From contig NZ_CAJVAS010000022.1 in assembly GCF_910593845.1 (NCBI RefSeq), positions 1 to 64,000 on the forward strand: DNA of 64,000 nt. Reading direction: 5' to 3'. Shown piece by piece: positions 26,279-35,402 of this stretch. Both the position numbers and the translations under genes were made by a program. The stretch's first letter is position 1. Every line of letters begins with the position of its first letter. The notes beneath the pieces are model-generated. The model was not told the DNA's origin. It made no database searches and was given only the letters and a program-made list of their open reading frames with translations. The stretch comes from Paenibacillus solanacearum. GTDB taxonomy: Bacteria > Bacillota > Bacilli > Paenibacillales > NBRC-103111.

Positions 26279-27364
26279 TTACTTCGCGTTAATATACCCT
26301 TCCGCTTTCAGCAGTTCGGCAATCAGCACGGCGCCGCCCGCCGCTCCGCGCAGTGTATTATGCGACAGTCCTACAAATTTGAAATCATAGATCGAATCCT
26401 CGCGCAGTCTGCCGACGGAAACTCCCATGCCGCGTTCCAGATCGCGATCCAGCTTCGTCTGCGGCCGGTTCTCTTCTTCGAAATAAGTGATGAATTGCTT
26501 CGGCGCGCTCGGCAGCGCAAGCTCTTGCGGACGGCCCTTGTAATTCAGCCAACGATCGAGAATTTCTTCTTTTGAAGGTTTATTCTCGAACGATGCAAAC
26601 ACGGTAGCCAGATGCCCATCCGTTACCGGAACGCGAATACACTGCGTTGTGATCAACGGTGCGCTGGCTTTAACGATTTGGCCGTTCTCTACGCTGCCCC
26701 AGATGCGAAGCGGCTCCTGCTCGCTCTTCTCTTCCTCTCCGCCAATGTACGGGATAACATTGTCCAGCATCTCGGGCCAGTCGGTGAAGTTTTTGCCGGC
26801 TCCGGAGATCGCCTGATACGTCGATGCAACGACGCGGCTCGGCTTGTAATCCAGCAGCGCATGAAGCGCCGGCACGTAGCTCTGAATCGAGCAGTTGGGC
26901 TTGACGGCAACAAAGCCGGTTGCGGTACCAAGCCGTTTTCTTTGGGCAGCAATGACCTCAAGATGCCCCGGGTTAATTTCCGGAATGACCATCGGGATGT
27001 CAGGCGTCCAGCGGTGAGCCGAATTGTTGGAGATGACGGGCGTTCCTGTCTTCGCGTAGGCTTCTTCCAGCGCCTGAATTTCTTCTTTCTTCATCTCGAC
27101 CGCGCAAAAAATAAAGTCGACGCCGCTGGCTACCTCTTCCACTTTCGAAGCATCCTGAACGATAATATGTTTCACTTCGTCCGGAATCGGCGTTTGCAGC
27201 TTCCACCGGCCTTGTACAGACTCCTCATACGTTTTACCTGCCGAGCTGCTGCTTGCCGCAATGGCCGTTACCTCAAACCAAGGATGCTGATCGAGCAATT
27301 CAATGAATCGCTGTCCAACCATGCCCGTTCCACCGACAATACCTACTTTTAATTTTTGCGCCAT
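26279..27364 (-). CDS. asd: Aspartate-semialdehyde dehydrogenase
   Basis: A 361-residue enzyme reducing aspartyl phosphate to aspartate semialdehyde, the branch point for lysine, threonine and methionine. The NADP motif VGIVGGTGMVGQRF lies at residues 7-20, and the catalytic Cys158 is in VKPNCSIQS. Length and sequence place it in the archaeal/fungal-type ASADH branch, which some Paenibacilli carry. Its mRNA begins with a T-box leader ending about 70 bases before the start codon, so expression should rise when the cognate tRNA is uncharged. Confidence 0.9.
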   Translation of the reverse strand: MAQKLKVGIVGGTGMVGQRFIELLDQHPWFEVTAIAASSSSAGKTYEESVQGRWKLQTPIPDEVKHIIVQDASKVEEVASGVDFIFCAVEMKKEEIQALEEAYAKTGTPVISNNSAHRWTPDIPMVIPEINPGHLEVIAAQRKRLGTATGFVAVKPNCSIQSYVPALHALLDYKPSRVVASTYQAISGAGKNFTDWPEMLDNVIPYIGGEEEKSEQEPLRIWGSVENGQIVKASAPLITTQCIRVPVTDGHLATVFASFENKPSKEEILDRWLNYKGRPQELALPSAPKQFITYFEEENRPQTKLDRDLERGMGVSVGRLREDSIYDFKFVGLSHNTLRGAAGGAVLIAELLKAEGYINAK

Positions 27365-27439
27365 AATTTATTTCAATCCTTTCGATGTAGTGTGTTCTTT
27401 GAGAACCTGTTCCTGCAACAGGTTCGCGGTGAATGAAAA

Positions 27440-27745
27440 TAAAAAAATCCCACCCCCAAGACTTTAGTCAGTCTTAGGGACGAGATTTGTATACTCGTGG
27501 TACCACCCTAAATTCGCCAATATGTCGCCATATTCGCCTCTTCAAGTACGGCATGGCCGAAACAATGCTTATACTCTAGCTCTGTAACAGGAGCTCCTGG
27601 CGCACCATCCCCTAGAAGCAAGGTTCCGATACGCTGCTCTGAGCCTTTTTTCAATAATGAATTCTTTACTCCTTTTCAGCGAACCTGGAGCTCTCTGTGA
27701 AAGATTTCATTACTTACTCTTCTCTTCATCGCATTTGATATTGCG
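27440..27745 (-). promoter_or_regulatory. T-box riboswitch leader of asd
   Basis: Read on the minus strand, the leader has a long Stem I region near 27745-27650 with the AGAGAGCTCC and GGTTCGCTGAAA features. It then has the T-box antiterminator sequence AGGGTGGTACCACG (27496-27509). A terminator hairpin (AAGACT/AGTCTT core extended by CCC/GGG pairs, 27448-27488) ends in a T-rich run. In known T-boxes, uncharged tRNA pairs with the TGGT bulge and prevents termination. I could not fix the specifier codon with confidence. Confidence 0.85.
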
Positions 27746-27839
27746 ATTATATTAACAGATAACGCGGATCAGGTAAATATTATTTTGAAAATTTTCATCC
27801 GGTTTCGTGTTCGGATTTGCAAAATATTCACCACTCTGA

Positions 27840-28391
27840 CTAAAATCGCCGCCGAATCCCGCGATGGATCGATTCCGGAAGCTCCGCCAGCAGAGGGAAG
27901 ATCGTTTCCTCCTCCATCTGCAAATGCCCCTTCACCAAGCGGCAAGCTTGAAGCAGCTGCTCCAGACAGTCCCCTTCGCCGTATTTCTCCGGATGGATGC
28001 AGCACTGCTCCGCCTCGTTCAGGAAAAGCCGGAAGTACGCGGCCGCCAGCTCATAATCCTTCTCCAGCATCCATAACGATGTCGCCGTATCCGGCCGGTT
28101 CGGCTGCTGAAAGTGCGCCGTCAAGAGCGGGAACAACTCGGTATCCTCCCACTCGGAATGATCATTCAGCTCCGCAAGCAGCAAGAGCGTATCCTCCTTC
28201 AACTGCTTGAGCACATCCGGACGCGTAATGAGCTCATGCGTTTTTTGGAGCCGGCAGGCCGCCGACTGCAGGTCGTCTATTTTCTCATACAGCGCGCGAT
28301 GCTCGCTGCCCAGCCGGTCGAACGCAAGTACAAGCTCGGCGGCATGTTGCTCCGCTCCTGAATCTAATGGATAAGAAAGCAGTTCCGTCAT
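27840..28391 (-). CDS. Hemerythrin-like cation-binding domain protein
   Basis: A 183-residue helical protein of the HHE family. Iron-ligand positions are visible in LGSEHRALYEKIDD, LNDHSEWEDTELFPLL and, in the C-terminal half, LVKGHLQMEEETIFPLLAEL. Such proteins bind a di-iron centre that reacts with oxygen or nitric oxide, or store iron for cluster repair. It lies at the end of the nitrous oxide reductase region but has its own Fnr-type promoter (28425-28467). A role in protection from NO or O2 during denitrification is inferred. Confidence 0.82.
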   Translation of the reverse strand: MTELLSYPLDSGAEQHAAELVLAFDRLGSEHRALYEKIDDLQSAACRLQKTHELITRPDVLKQLKEDTLLLLAELNDHSEWEDTELFPLLTAHFQQPNRPDTATSLWMLEKDYELAAAYFRLFLNEAEQCCIHPEKYGEGDCLEQLLQACRLVKGHLQMEEETIFPLLAELPESIHRGIRRRF

Positions 28392-28424
28392 GTTCAGTCA
28401 CTCCTTTGCTCAGTTCCTATTACT

Positions 28425-28467
28425 ATGTTACCTTTTTCACAAATATCTCGCTATGACATTGCTCACA
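28425..28467 (-). promoter_or_regulatory. Class II Fnr promoter of the hemerythrin gene
   Basis: On the minus strand TGTGAGCAATGTCATA (28452-28467) is followed after exactly 21 bases by the -10 TAACAT (28425-28430). This geometry centres the box near -41.5. The pflB promoter has the same -10 (TAACAT, followed by AGT) and similar flanking DNA. Confidence 0.75.
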
Positions 28468-28492
28468 CGCAATGAAAGTTAAGGATGACTAT

Positions 28493-29356
28493 TTATTTGT
28501 ACACGGCTACGCTCAGCGTGCTCATCTGCGAAACGAGCAGCTCCTCGTACGCCTTCGCGGTTTGAAAGCGGATTTCCCCCGCGGCAGCCTGCGGGTGTTC
28601 CGCTTGAATTGCGGCCTCGACCTCCGCCTGCACCTGCCGGGCGAGAGAAAGCAGCTCGAGCCGCTCCTGCTGCTTTTGCCGGTACCGGTCGGCTCCGAAT
28701 GCGGCGATTCGTTCCTGCGTGGCCGCATCGGACGCTTCGGCCTTCCGCGCCCGCTCCGAAAGCGCCTCGACCTCACGGGTGTCGGGCCGGTGGCCCTTCT
28801 CCTTGGCGAGCAGCCCTATGGCTTGCAGCCGGATGATTTGCGTCAGCAGCACGCTCCTGCTGCCTGCCTCCGCTGCGCCGGAACCGTTCGCCGCAGCTTC
28901 TGCGCTGCCGGCAATCGCATAGAAGTCGAGGTCCTCCTGCGTTATAACGGACCCGTTGACGGTGGCTGCTATCGGGCTTGCAGACTTCCTGGTTTGAAAT
29001 TCGATCGTCTGCTGCTGCTTCACGCCCTTGCCTTCCATGGTGATCGATGCGACCCAAGATCCATCCATCGGCAAGTTGATCATCGCCTCGTAGACGCCGT
29101 TTCCTTTCTCGCGAAAGTCGGCCTTCATGCGGTCATGCGCCATTCTTGCCATTTCCAGCTCGGCCGCTACGGTTAACCCGCTCACCGGCGCGCCTTTCTC
29201 GCTGACGGTCAGCCGGATCGGCATGACGGCTCCTTCCGTCATTTCGGGCGGCGCCTCCAGCTTCGCTTCCCAGTGCGGCGAGCCCGAGCAGCCGTTCAGC
29301 AGCAGCAGTACGGTGAGAGCCAGCAGCTGCGCAGTAAGCCATCGTTTCAATCGCAT
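28493..29356 (-). CDS. Nos-operon lipoprotein with YtkA/FixH-like and SurA-N-like domains
   Basis: A 287-residue exported lipoprotein. The start at 29356 overlaps the end of nosF by 10 bases. The signal peptide ends in a lipobox (LNGC). Residues about 30-130 resemble the YtkA/FixH beta domain (EGAVMPIRLTVSEKG, DGSWVASITMEG). Residues about 140-285 are helical and resemble the N-terminal domain of SurA/PrsA-type chaperones (VNGSVITQEDLDFYA), with no PPIase domain. It takes the place usually held by the copper chaperone NosL, which is not found in this operon. A role in NosZ maturation or copper delivery outside the membrane is inferred, but no copper-binding Cys/Met cluster is seen. Confidence 0.68.
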   Translation of the reverse strand: MRLKRWLTAQLLALTVLLLLNGCSGSPHWEAKLEAPPEMTEGAVMPIRLTVSEKGAPVSGLTVAAELEMARMAHDRMKADFREKGNGVYEAMINLPMDGSWVASITMEGKGVKQQQTIEFQTRKSASPIAATVNGSVITQEDLDFYAIAGSAEAAANGSGAAEAGSRSVLLTQIIRLQAIGLLAKEKGHRPDTREVEALSERARKAEASDAATQERIAAFGADRYRQKQQERLELLSLARQVQAEVEAAIQAEHPQAAAGEIRFQTAKAYEELLVSQMSTLSVAVYK

Positions 29357-30024
29357 GGCGTCGTCCCCCCTTCCGCTTGCCGCAGAAATGGTTCGATCGG
29401 CAGCCGGATCGCCTTGCCATCCTTGAGCACCGCCGCATGCGTGCATACGGCGCGGATCTCGTCCAGATGGTGTGAGGCGAACAGGATCGTTTTATCGGTC
29501 AGCTCCCGCAGAATCGAGATGATCACCGCCCGGCCTTCGGGGTCCAGACCGCTTGTCGGCTCGTCAAGAATCAGAATGTCAGTGTCGAAGTAAAGCATCA
29601 GCCCGAGTCCGAGCCGCTGCAGCATCCCTTTCGAATAACTCCCCGCCTGCTTCTCGCGGTTGTCCCACAGGTTTACCTTGCGCAGGCATTGCTCCATTCG
29701 CTCGGCATCTTCTGCTTCGTGCGAAGCGGCGGCTGCGAAGAAGCGCATATTTTCAAGCCCGGTCAAATGCGGATACAGCTGGAATTTTTCCGGCAAGTAG
29801 GCAACATGCTTCTTCCAGCCTTCCTGCCGATGGGACAGTCCTCGGAACGTGACCGTTCCCCGCATCACCGGATGCAGCCCCAGCATGGAATGCAGGAGCG
29901 TCGATTTGCCCGCCCCGTTATGTCCGACCAGCGCACAACGCTCCCGTTCGCCGATGAACAGATTCACATCGTCAAGCACCGTCTTGCCGTTATAGCCTGC
30001 CGTCAAGCCGTTGATGTCAATCAT
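29347..30024 (-). CDS. nosF: Nos ABC transporter ATPase
   Basis: A 225-residue ABC ATPase. The start at 30024 follows GGAGG with 7-base spacing. It has Walker A GHNGAGKST, the signature YSKGMLQRLGLG, Walker B ILILDEPTSGLDPEG and the switch His in FASHHLDE. It overlaps nosY upstream by 8 bases and the lipoprotein downstream by 10, so all are translationally coupled. NosF, NosY and NosD form the NosDFY complex needed to assemble the copper-sulfide CuZ centre of nitrous oxide reductase. Confidence 0.87.
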   Translation of the reverse strand: MIDINGLTAGYNGKTVLDDVNLFIGERERCALVGHNGAGKSTLLHSMLGLHPVMRGTVTFRGLSHRQEGWKKHVAYLPEKFQLYPHLTGLENMRFFAAAASHEAEDAERMEQCLRKVNLWDNREKQAGSYSKGMLQRLGLGLMLYFDTDILILDEPTSGLDPEGRAVIISILRELTDKTILFASHHLDEIRAVCTHAAVLKDGKAIRLPIEPFLRQAEGGTTPCD

Positions 30025-30823
30025 GCCGAATCCTCCTTCTTCCGGCCAGCGCCGCGATACCGTACGCCCCACCGGCCCATATGACCGTATCAAGCAGCAG
30101 GAACATGCGCGGCGGCAGCCATACCATTTGCTCCATCAGCCGGGACAAGTGGCCGTGGGGGAGAAAGCCAAGCGATGTTTCCAAATAAAAGTGAAATGTG
30201 TGCAGCGGATCAACAAAATAAAACAGCGAGAACGCGAAAATATTGGCATGTGTTACGCCGGGCAGCACGTACAGAAAGGCCAGATCTGATAAAAAAATAA
30301 GCGTAAACCATACGAGCAGATTCGCACCGATCAGCTGCATCCGCGTGCCGCAAAGACAGCCGAGCCCGATGCCGATTTGGTTAAACACAAAGAGCAGCGC
30401 TGCGATCGCGAGCAAAAAATGAAAGTAGGCCGGAAAATCGAATGCGAAATTCAGCCTTAGCGGCAGCACAAGCATCAAGTACCAGATCATGTATACCGCA
30501 GCGGTGACGCATTGCACGGCGGCGCTTTTCCGAAGCAAAAACCGGCCGTACGACTCCTTCTTGGTCAGCAGCATGTGCAGCGTCTTTTGTTCCTTTTCCT
30601 GCAAAATCGAGAACGACGCGGTGAACAGGCCGAGCAGCGGGATCAAATACACATTCATTTCGTAGAGCGACAACAAAAATACCCGAAATCCCTGGTCGGA
30701 GGGAAGCGTCCGCGATTGCAGCAGCATCAGCACCGACAGCACCGCGACGACGATGAGCGCCATCCAAAGCCCCTTGCTCCGCGACATCTCTTTCCATTCC
30801 TTCCACACATAAAAGACCGTCAT
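30017..30823 (-). CDS. nosY: Nos ABC transporter permease
   Basis: A 268-residue membrane protein with six predicted helices of the ABC-2/NosY type. The start at 30823 follows AAGGAGA. The cytoplasmic segment LQEKEQKTLHMLLTKKESYGRF after the second helix is typical of this permease family. It overlaps nosD by 4 bases upstream and nosF by 8 bases downstream. It is the membrane partner of the NosF ATPase and NosD, working in NosZ metal-centre assembly. Confidence 0.85.
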   Translation of the reverse strand: MTVFYVWKEWKEMSRSKGLWMALIVVAVLSVLMLLQSRTLPSDQGFRVFLLSLYEMNVYLIPLLGLFTASFSILQEKEQKTLHMLLTKKESYGRFLLRKSAAVQCVTAAVYMIWYLMLVLPLRLNFAFDFPAYFHFLLAIAALLFVFNQIGIGLGCLCGTRMQLIGANLLVWFTLIFLSDLAFLYVLPGVTHANIFAFSLFYFVDPLHTFHFYLETSLGFLPHGHLSRLMEQMVWLPPRMFLLLDTVIWAGGAYGIAALAGRRRIRHD

Positions 30824-32163
30824 CTGCGTCGTCTCCTTCCGTAAACACGCCATCCGAGCCACCCGAGCGCGATAGCGGCCGGCAGCAGCCAAGCCATCGG
30901 CGGAAGCGGCAGCGTCCCTCTCGCTTCCATGACCGGATTCGGGTCATTCATCATCACATCGTCTTGATTGAGCAGCGTATGAATTTTCTCATACAGGCCG
31001 ATCGCCGGACTGGACAAGAACAAATACGACAGCTCACTGCTCTGAATCAGCTTGTACAGCGAAGATTTATATACAACAGGATCGTCGCCGATACCGTCCC
31101 CGTTCAAATCGAGTAGCGGTTCGCCATCCCATACGTTTCCTTGACCCTGATCGCTCCAACGGTTGGAGCCTTGACCGCCCACCACAATAACGGGCGCCAC
31201 ATTGCGCAAAAACTTGTTTCGCGTAAACACTTGCTGCGAAGCGCTGGACCAGATTTCCACGCCGACCTTGTTGTGGAGGAAGAGATTCTCCGCAATCCGG
31301 CTTCTGCTGGCATTATCGATATAGAGCGCCCTCTGGTTTTGGTAAAACCGGTTGCCGCTCATCTGAACCTGCTCCGTCTCCTGCATCAGAATGCCGAAAG
31401 CCTGGGTTCCTTGGTGAAACGAAAAATCATTCTCGGTCAGCTCGATCCGCTTGGACAGCATGATCGCCGCGCCGCCGGTATTGCGGCTAAAGCGATTGCC
31501 GGTAAACGTATTGTCGTTCGAATTCATGTAATGCAACCCGTAGCGGGTTTCGCTAATCGCGTTGCGTTCCACGCGGTTGCGATCCGCATAATAAAAGTAA
31601 ATGCCGTCCCGCATCCCGCTGATCACGTTGTCCTTGAGCGTATTGCCGGCGGAATGGATCAACTGAATGCCATTGCCCTGCGAGGCGATTTCCTGCTGTC
31701 CCCGCCCCTGGACCGTCACCTGTGAAATTTCGTTGTCGTCTGCGTTCTTGATATAAATTCCATGATACGCATCCTCGATGCGCAGCCTGTTCAGCACATG
31801 GTGCGCGCCGCCGGAAACTTTCACCGCGGCGTATTCCTCGCCCGAGCTCATGCTCATGCCGCTGTGCCGGATCGCGATATGCTCCAGCCGGACATGGGAG
31901 GACAAGATGGTTACCACATTGCCGCTGCCGTCGCCCTGGATCACCGTGCCGTCCTCGCCGGTAATCGTCATCGGCTTGCCGATCGTCGCGTTGCCGGTAT
32001 ACACAGCACCCTTTAACTGCAGCGTGCCGTATTCGGGTGTGGCGTCGATCAGCTCCTGAAGATTGTATTCCGAATGAGGCGCGGCGTTCCCGCCCGAGAC
32101 CGGGCTTGCTGTGAAGAGAAGCAGCAGCATGGCTGCGGCTTGGCACAGCGCCGCCCGTCTCAT
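30820..32163 (-). CDS. nosD: NosD right-handed beta-helix copper-centre assembly protein
   Basis: A 447-residue exported protein with a Sec signal (residues about 1-28). Residues about 35-390 are parallel beta-helix repeats (NADDNEI, NTLKDNVISG, RNAISETRYGLHYMNSNDN and similar), then come a linker and a C-terminal membrane helix (LLPAAIALGWLGWRV) before an Arg-rich end. This is the usual NosD layout. It forms a complex with NosFY and delivers sulfur and/or copper for the CuZ site. Overlaps of 4 bases with both neighbours show translational coupling. Confidence 0.88.
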   Translation of the reverse strand: MRRAALCQAAAMLLLLFTASPVSGGNAAPHSEYNLQELIDATPEYGTLQLKGAVYTGNATIGKPMTITGEDGTVIQGDGSGNVVTILSSHVRLEHIAIRHSGMSMSSGEEYAAVKVSGGAHHVLNRLRIEDAYHGIYIKNADDNEISQVTVQGRGQQEIASQGNGIQLIHSAGNTLKDNVISGMRDGIYFYYADRNRVERNAISETRYGLHYMNSNDNTFTGNRFSRNTGGAAIMLSKRIELTENDFSFHQGTQAFGILMQETEQVQMSGNRFYQNQRALYIDNASRSRIAENLFLHNKVGVEIWSSASQQVFTRNKFLRNVAPVIVVGGQGSNRWSDQGQGNVWDGEPLLDLNGDGIGDDPVVYKSSLYKLIQSSELSYLFLSSPAIGLYEKIHTLLNQDDVMMNDPNPVMEARGTLPLPPMAWLLPAAIALGWLGWRVYGRRRRR

Positions 32164-32741
32164 GACGGCCTCCGTCTTGCATGCCGCTCCATCAGGACAA
32201 GGGACAGCGCCATCAGCAGGAAAGCGACTCCGATCATGATCGATCCGTAGCTGAAGTAGCTATGCGTTACAAAGTTGGCGATTTGATTGCGGCCGAGAAT
32301 CGGCGGCACGAACGGCTTGATTTTGATCGGAGCGGTCGGGCTGAGCTCCGTGCCGAAGTTGTACAGCCAGCGGTGAATATCGTACAAGCCCGCAATCCCG
32401 CCCGCCGCGAACAACGCGATGATGCCGTACAGCCAGCCTTTTCCGCGAATGATCGCGGCCAGCAGCACCAGTGCGGCCATGCCGCCGATCAAATACGGCA
32501 AGTACCGCAATTCCGGGAATGATGCTTCGCTGAACGGCTTCATGCCGATGTAATGATTAAGGCCGTTAATGATATCGATGCGGCCGTCCATTTTATACGG
32601 ATAAACGATGATCTCGAGCCCCTCCGGGTACTGTGGAGCGACGAAGGTCATGCCCCACCAAGGAAAGAAGATGGATGCGGCCAGCAGGAAAGCGGCCAAG
32701 TACAGAGGAATCGTGAACGAAACGGGAACCTTGCGCGTCAT
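32160..32741 (-). CDS. nosB: NosB-like membrane protein
   Basis: A 193-residue protein with about four to five membrane helices and a large external loop after the first helix (PQYPEGLEIIVYPYKMDG). Clade II nos operons carry a membrane protein called NosB directly after nosZ, and position and topology here fit. Its biochemical role is not established; involvement in electron supply or NosZ maturation has been suggested from synteny. It lies 75 bases after nosZ and overlaps nosD by 4. Confidence 0.7.
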   Translation of the reverse strand: MTRKVPVSFTIPLYLAAFLLAASIFFPWWGMTFVAPQYPEGLEIIVYPYKMDGRIDIINGLNHYIGMKPFSEASFPELRYLPYLIGGMAALVLLAAIIRGKGWLYGIIALFAAGGIAGLYDIHRWLYNFGTELSPTAPIKIKPFVPPILGRNQIANFVTHSYFSYGSIMIGVAFLLMALSLVLMERHARRRPS

Positions 32742-32816
32742 CTGGGTTCATCTCCCGCCATGAAATGTACAACATTCGGAAGAGAGCATCCGCATGCCCT
32801 CTTCCCGTGCAGATGT

Positions 32817-34688
32817 TTAATTTGGGGAAACGAGCAGGTAACCGGTCATTTCCTGGTGCAGCGCCGAGCAGAAGTTGGTGCAGTAGATCGGGAACGTCCC
32901 CGCTTTGTCGGCGATGAATTCCAGCGTCTTCGTTTCGCCCGGCTGAACCTCCATATTCAGGTTATAATTGTTGATCCCGAAGCCGTGCGTGATGTCTTCA
33001 TCCAGGTCAATGTTGGTCAGGTGGATGACAACCTTGTCCCCCTGCTTCACTTCGATGACGTCCTTGCGGCTCGCCTTCGCGTCAAAGGTGAATTTCGAAC
33101 GCATCGCGATTCCGTATACGTCGACGACGTTGCCATGACGCTCGATGCGCGCCTCTTCCTGCTTCCACACCGAATTCGGACGCTTCTCGTCTTTGGGCAG
33201 GACGTTAATCGTCTGAATCTTGTCCGCCTTGATCATCTGCGCATAGTGCGGCTCCGGATCGACCGGCGCAGATTGCACGACCTTCATCTTGTCGCCGGAT
33301 AAGTCGATCAGCTGCATCGACTCGGGATGGGACGGGCCGACGGACAAGTAGCTGTCCTTGGCCAGTTTATTCAAGGCTACGAGCCATTGGCCGTCCGGGC
33401 TGGCGCTGTCGCCTTCCGCGGAAACCGAATGCCCCGGCGAATATTGCACCGGAACGCGGTCGATGGTTTCCCCGGTCTCGATGTTCCACTTTACGACCTC
33501 CGATGAAATGAACATGGTCGTATAGGCGAAGCCTTTGTCGTCAAACTGCGTATGCAGCGGCCCCAGCGCGTTCTCCGGGTTGACCTCGCGCTCCATGACG
33601 GCGTTATAGTCCAGCACCGGAATGCCCTGCTCCTGTCCGGCGAACTTCTTGTTCTTGACGGCGTCGAACGCCTTCTCGAACGAGAACACCGTCATCGCCG
33701 GCGCCAGCTTGCCGGAGGCGATGAACCGTTTGCCGTCCGGCGTCACGTCGACGCCATGCGGCGATTTGGCGACCGGCACCAAATAAATGCCGGCATTGAC
33801 CTTGGCGGGATCGATCATCTTGACCCCGTTGACATGATCCGCCTTACCGTCCGCGACCATCTTCTCAAGCTCTTTCCAGTTGAACAGGACGATGTAGTCG
33901 CGGTCTTTCTGCGAGGCGTTGATCTCGAGATTCGTCGTCGCTTCCTCCGTATTGTAGGTGGTCATGACGGCCCAATCGGAAGATCCCTTCTTGCCTGCGT
34001 CCGACAAGTCGAAGGACCACGGCGGCAGCGCGACCTGATACGCAAGCTCCTGCTTCTTCGACTGTTCGTTGAACTTGACTGCGGACATGACGCCTTTGTA
34101 TTTCGTTTTGAATTCGTCAAGCGGCGCATATTCGTTGCCGAGCGGTACGGAGAATCGGGTCGGCAGGAATAAATATTCCGTATTCTCCGTGACGAATGCG
34201 GCGCAGTGCGGGCCGGACGTATTCGGCGTCTGCAGCATGTCCATGACGGTGAACGTCTTCAGATCCATCACCGCGGCCCGGTTGTTCGCTACGTCGGTAG
34301 CAAACAAGTACTTGCCGTCATATTCCCCTTTCGTTTCGGAGAAAGCGGGATGGTGCAAGTCCCCCCAGCTGTAGCCCCCGAGCATCGCCTTGCTTTCTTT
34401 GTCGAAGCCGTAGCCCGTTGCCGGGTCCGGCGAGAAGACCGGCACCGTCCGGATGCGCCGCATCGACGGGACGCCGTAAATGAACATTTGCCCCGAATGG
34501 CCGCCGGAGGCGAACAAATAATAATCGTCTTTTTTTCCGAAGGGAACGTATACTTTCTCCGCATCTCCGTTGGCGCTGGCGATGGAGGCGGTGCCTCCGC
34601 CTCCCGGGAAATCGGCAAACATGACGGTCGAGGCGAGCAGGCCCGCCATAATGCCCATAACGCCAGGCATAATCATCTTCTTGTACAT
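32817..34688 (-). CDS. nosZ: Nitrous oxide reductase, clade II
   Basis: A 623-residue copper enzyme reducing N2O to N2 outside the membrane. The N-terminus is a Sec-type signal (residues about 1-26), not twin-arginine, as in clade II. Histidines of the seven-bladed propeller that hold CuZ include WGDLHHP (His112, His113), GPHCAAF, SPHGVDV, GPLHTQF and EPHYAQM. The C-terminal cupredoxin domain carries the CuA motif CTNFCSALHQEM. All expected copper ligands seem present, so the enzyme should be functional. It follows the cytochrome c gene by 13 bases and opens the maturation genes. Confidence 0.94.
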   Translation of the reverse strand: MYKKMIMPGVMGIMAGLLASTVMFADFPGGGGTASIASANGDAEKVYVPFGKKDDYYLFASGGHSGQMFIYGVPSMRRIRTVPVFSPDPATGYGFDKESKAMLGGYSWGDLHHPAFSETKGEYDGKYLFATDVANNRAAVMDLKTFTVMDMLQTPNTSGPHCAAFVTENTEYLFLPTRFSVPLGNEYAPLDEFKTKYKGVMSAVKFNEQSKKQELAYQVALPPWSFDLSDAGKKGSSDWAVMTTYNTEEATTNLEINASQKDRDYIVLFNWKELEKMVADGKADHVNGVKMIDPAKVNAGIYLVPVAKSPHGVDVTPDGKRFIASGKLAPAMTVFSFEKAFDAVKNKKFAGQEQGIPVLDYNAVMEREVNPENALGPLHTQFDDKGFAYTTMFISSEVVKWNIETGETIDRVPVQYSPGHSVSAEGDSASPDGQWLVALNKLAKDSYLSVGPSHPESMQLIDLSGDKMKVVQSAPVDPEPHYAQMIKADKIQTINVLPKDEKRPNSVWKQEEARIERHGNVVDVYGIAMRSKFTFDAKASRKDVIEVKQGDKVVIHLTNIDLDEDITHGFGINNYNLNMEVQPGETKTLEFIADKAGTFPIYCTNFCSALHQEMTGYLLVSPN

Positions 34689-34701
34689 TCGCGCTGCCTC
34701 C

Positions 34702-35154
34702 TTACTGAGATTGTTCGGATGCTTTCTTTAATACGGCGACGACCGATTTCAGCTCATCGTCCGTCAGCGGCTTGCTGCCGATCACGCCCGACATGACGGC
34801 GGAGGTTGGTTTCTGCAGGAAATCCTCCACTTTCACGCCATGCTTGCTTTCCACGTTGACATAGGCTTTCGACAAGTCCGGTCCCACTTGGCCGCCCTTC
34901 ACCCCAAGCGCCGATACGGAGTGACAAGAGACGCAGTTGAGCTTCATGAGCACTTCGCTGTCCTTCGCAGCCACCGTCGTCGCTTCACCGCTCTTCTCCG
35001 CGGTCTTGGCGTCGTCCGGCTTGGCCGACTTGGCCGCCGGCGCGGAGCTGCTGCCGGGGTCGCCGGATTTCGCTGCTTTCGAAGAAAATGCCGCGTACCC
35101 CCCGCCGAATGCCAGAATAAAGCAAATAACGAATACGAGCATATTTTTGTACAT
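34702..35154 (-). CDS. nosC: Membrane-anchored cytochrome c, NosZ electron donor
   Basis: A 150-residue protein with an N-terminal uncleaved anchor (residues about 4-23), an Ala/Lys/Ser-rich linker, and a single class I haem c domain with CVSCH (Cys74, Cys77, His78). A Met near residue 121 (AVMSGVIG) can act as the distal ligand. It is the first gene of the nos operon and probably passes electrons from the quinol-oxidising chain to the CuA site of NosZ. The symbol is used by analogy with clade II operons. Confidence 0.82.
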   Translation of the reverse strand: MYKNMLVFVICFILAFGGGYAAFSSKAAKSGDPGSSSAPAAKSAKPDDAKTAEKSGEATTVAAKDSEVLMKLNCVSCHSVSALGVKGGQVGPDLSKAYVNVESKHGVKVEDFLQKPTSAVMSGVIGSKPLTDDELKSVVAVLKKASEQSQ

Positions 35155-35223
35155 GGTGTTGTTCCCCCGAATTTCGATCTATCTGTTCGGAGTACTGCCC
35201 TCCTTTCTTTGTCGTTGGTAGTT

Positions 35224-35266
35224 ATCTTACAGCAGCGCATCGCCGCTATTCGTGACGGTCATCACG
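35224..35266 (-). promoter_or_regulatory. Class II Fnr-type promoter of the nos operon
   Basis: On the minus strand CGTGATGACCGTCACG (35251-35266), an Fnr-like palindrome with both outer bases changed, precedes the -10 TAAGAT (35224-35229) by exactly 21 bases. The predicted mRNA start lies about 60 bases upstream of nosC. A second, perfect box lies at 35315. Confidence 0.65.
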
Positions 35267-35314
35267 AAATAATCGACGAAACGATGGCCGAATCTGCAAA
35301 AATCGCTCTGCACT

Positions 35315-35330
35315 TGTGATATATTTCACA
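35315..35330. promoter_or_regulatory. Perfect Fnr box upstream of nos
   Basis: TGTGATATATTTCACA matches all arm positions of TGTGA-N6-TCACA. It lies 48 bases upstream of the box used in the predicted nos promoter and has no good -10 at class II distance on either strand. It may act as an upstream (class I or cooperative) site for nosC transcription. Confidence 0.7.
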
Positions 35331-35402
35331 TTGTAGGGCATACAAAAAGCTTCAAGAGCGATGTGCCCGGCGGCGCCAAATTAAACCGATGCGCGATCAT
35401 GA

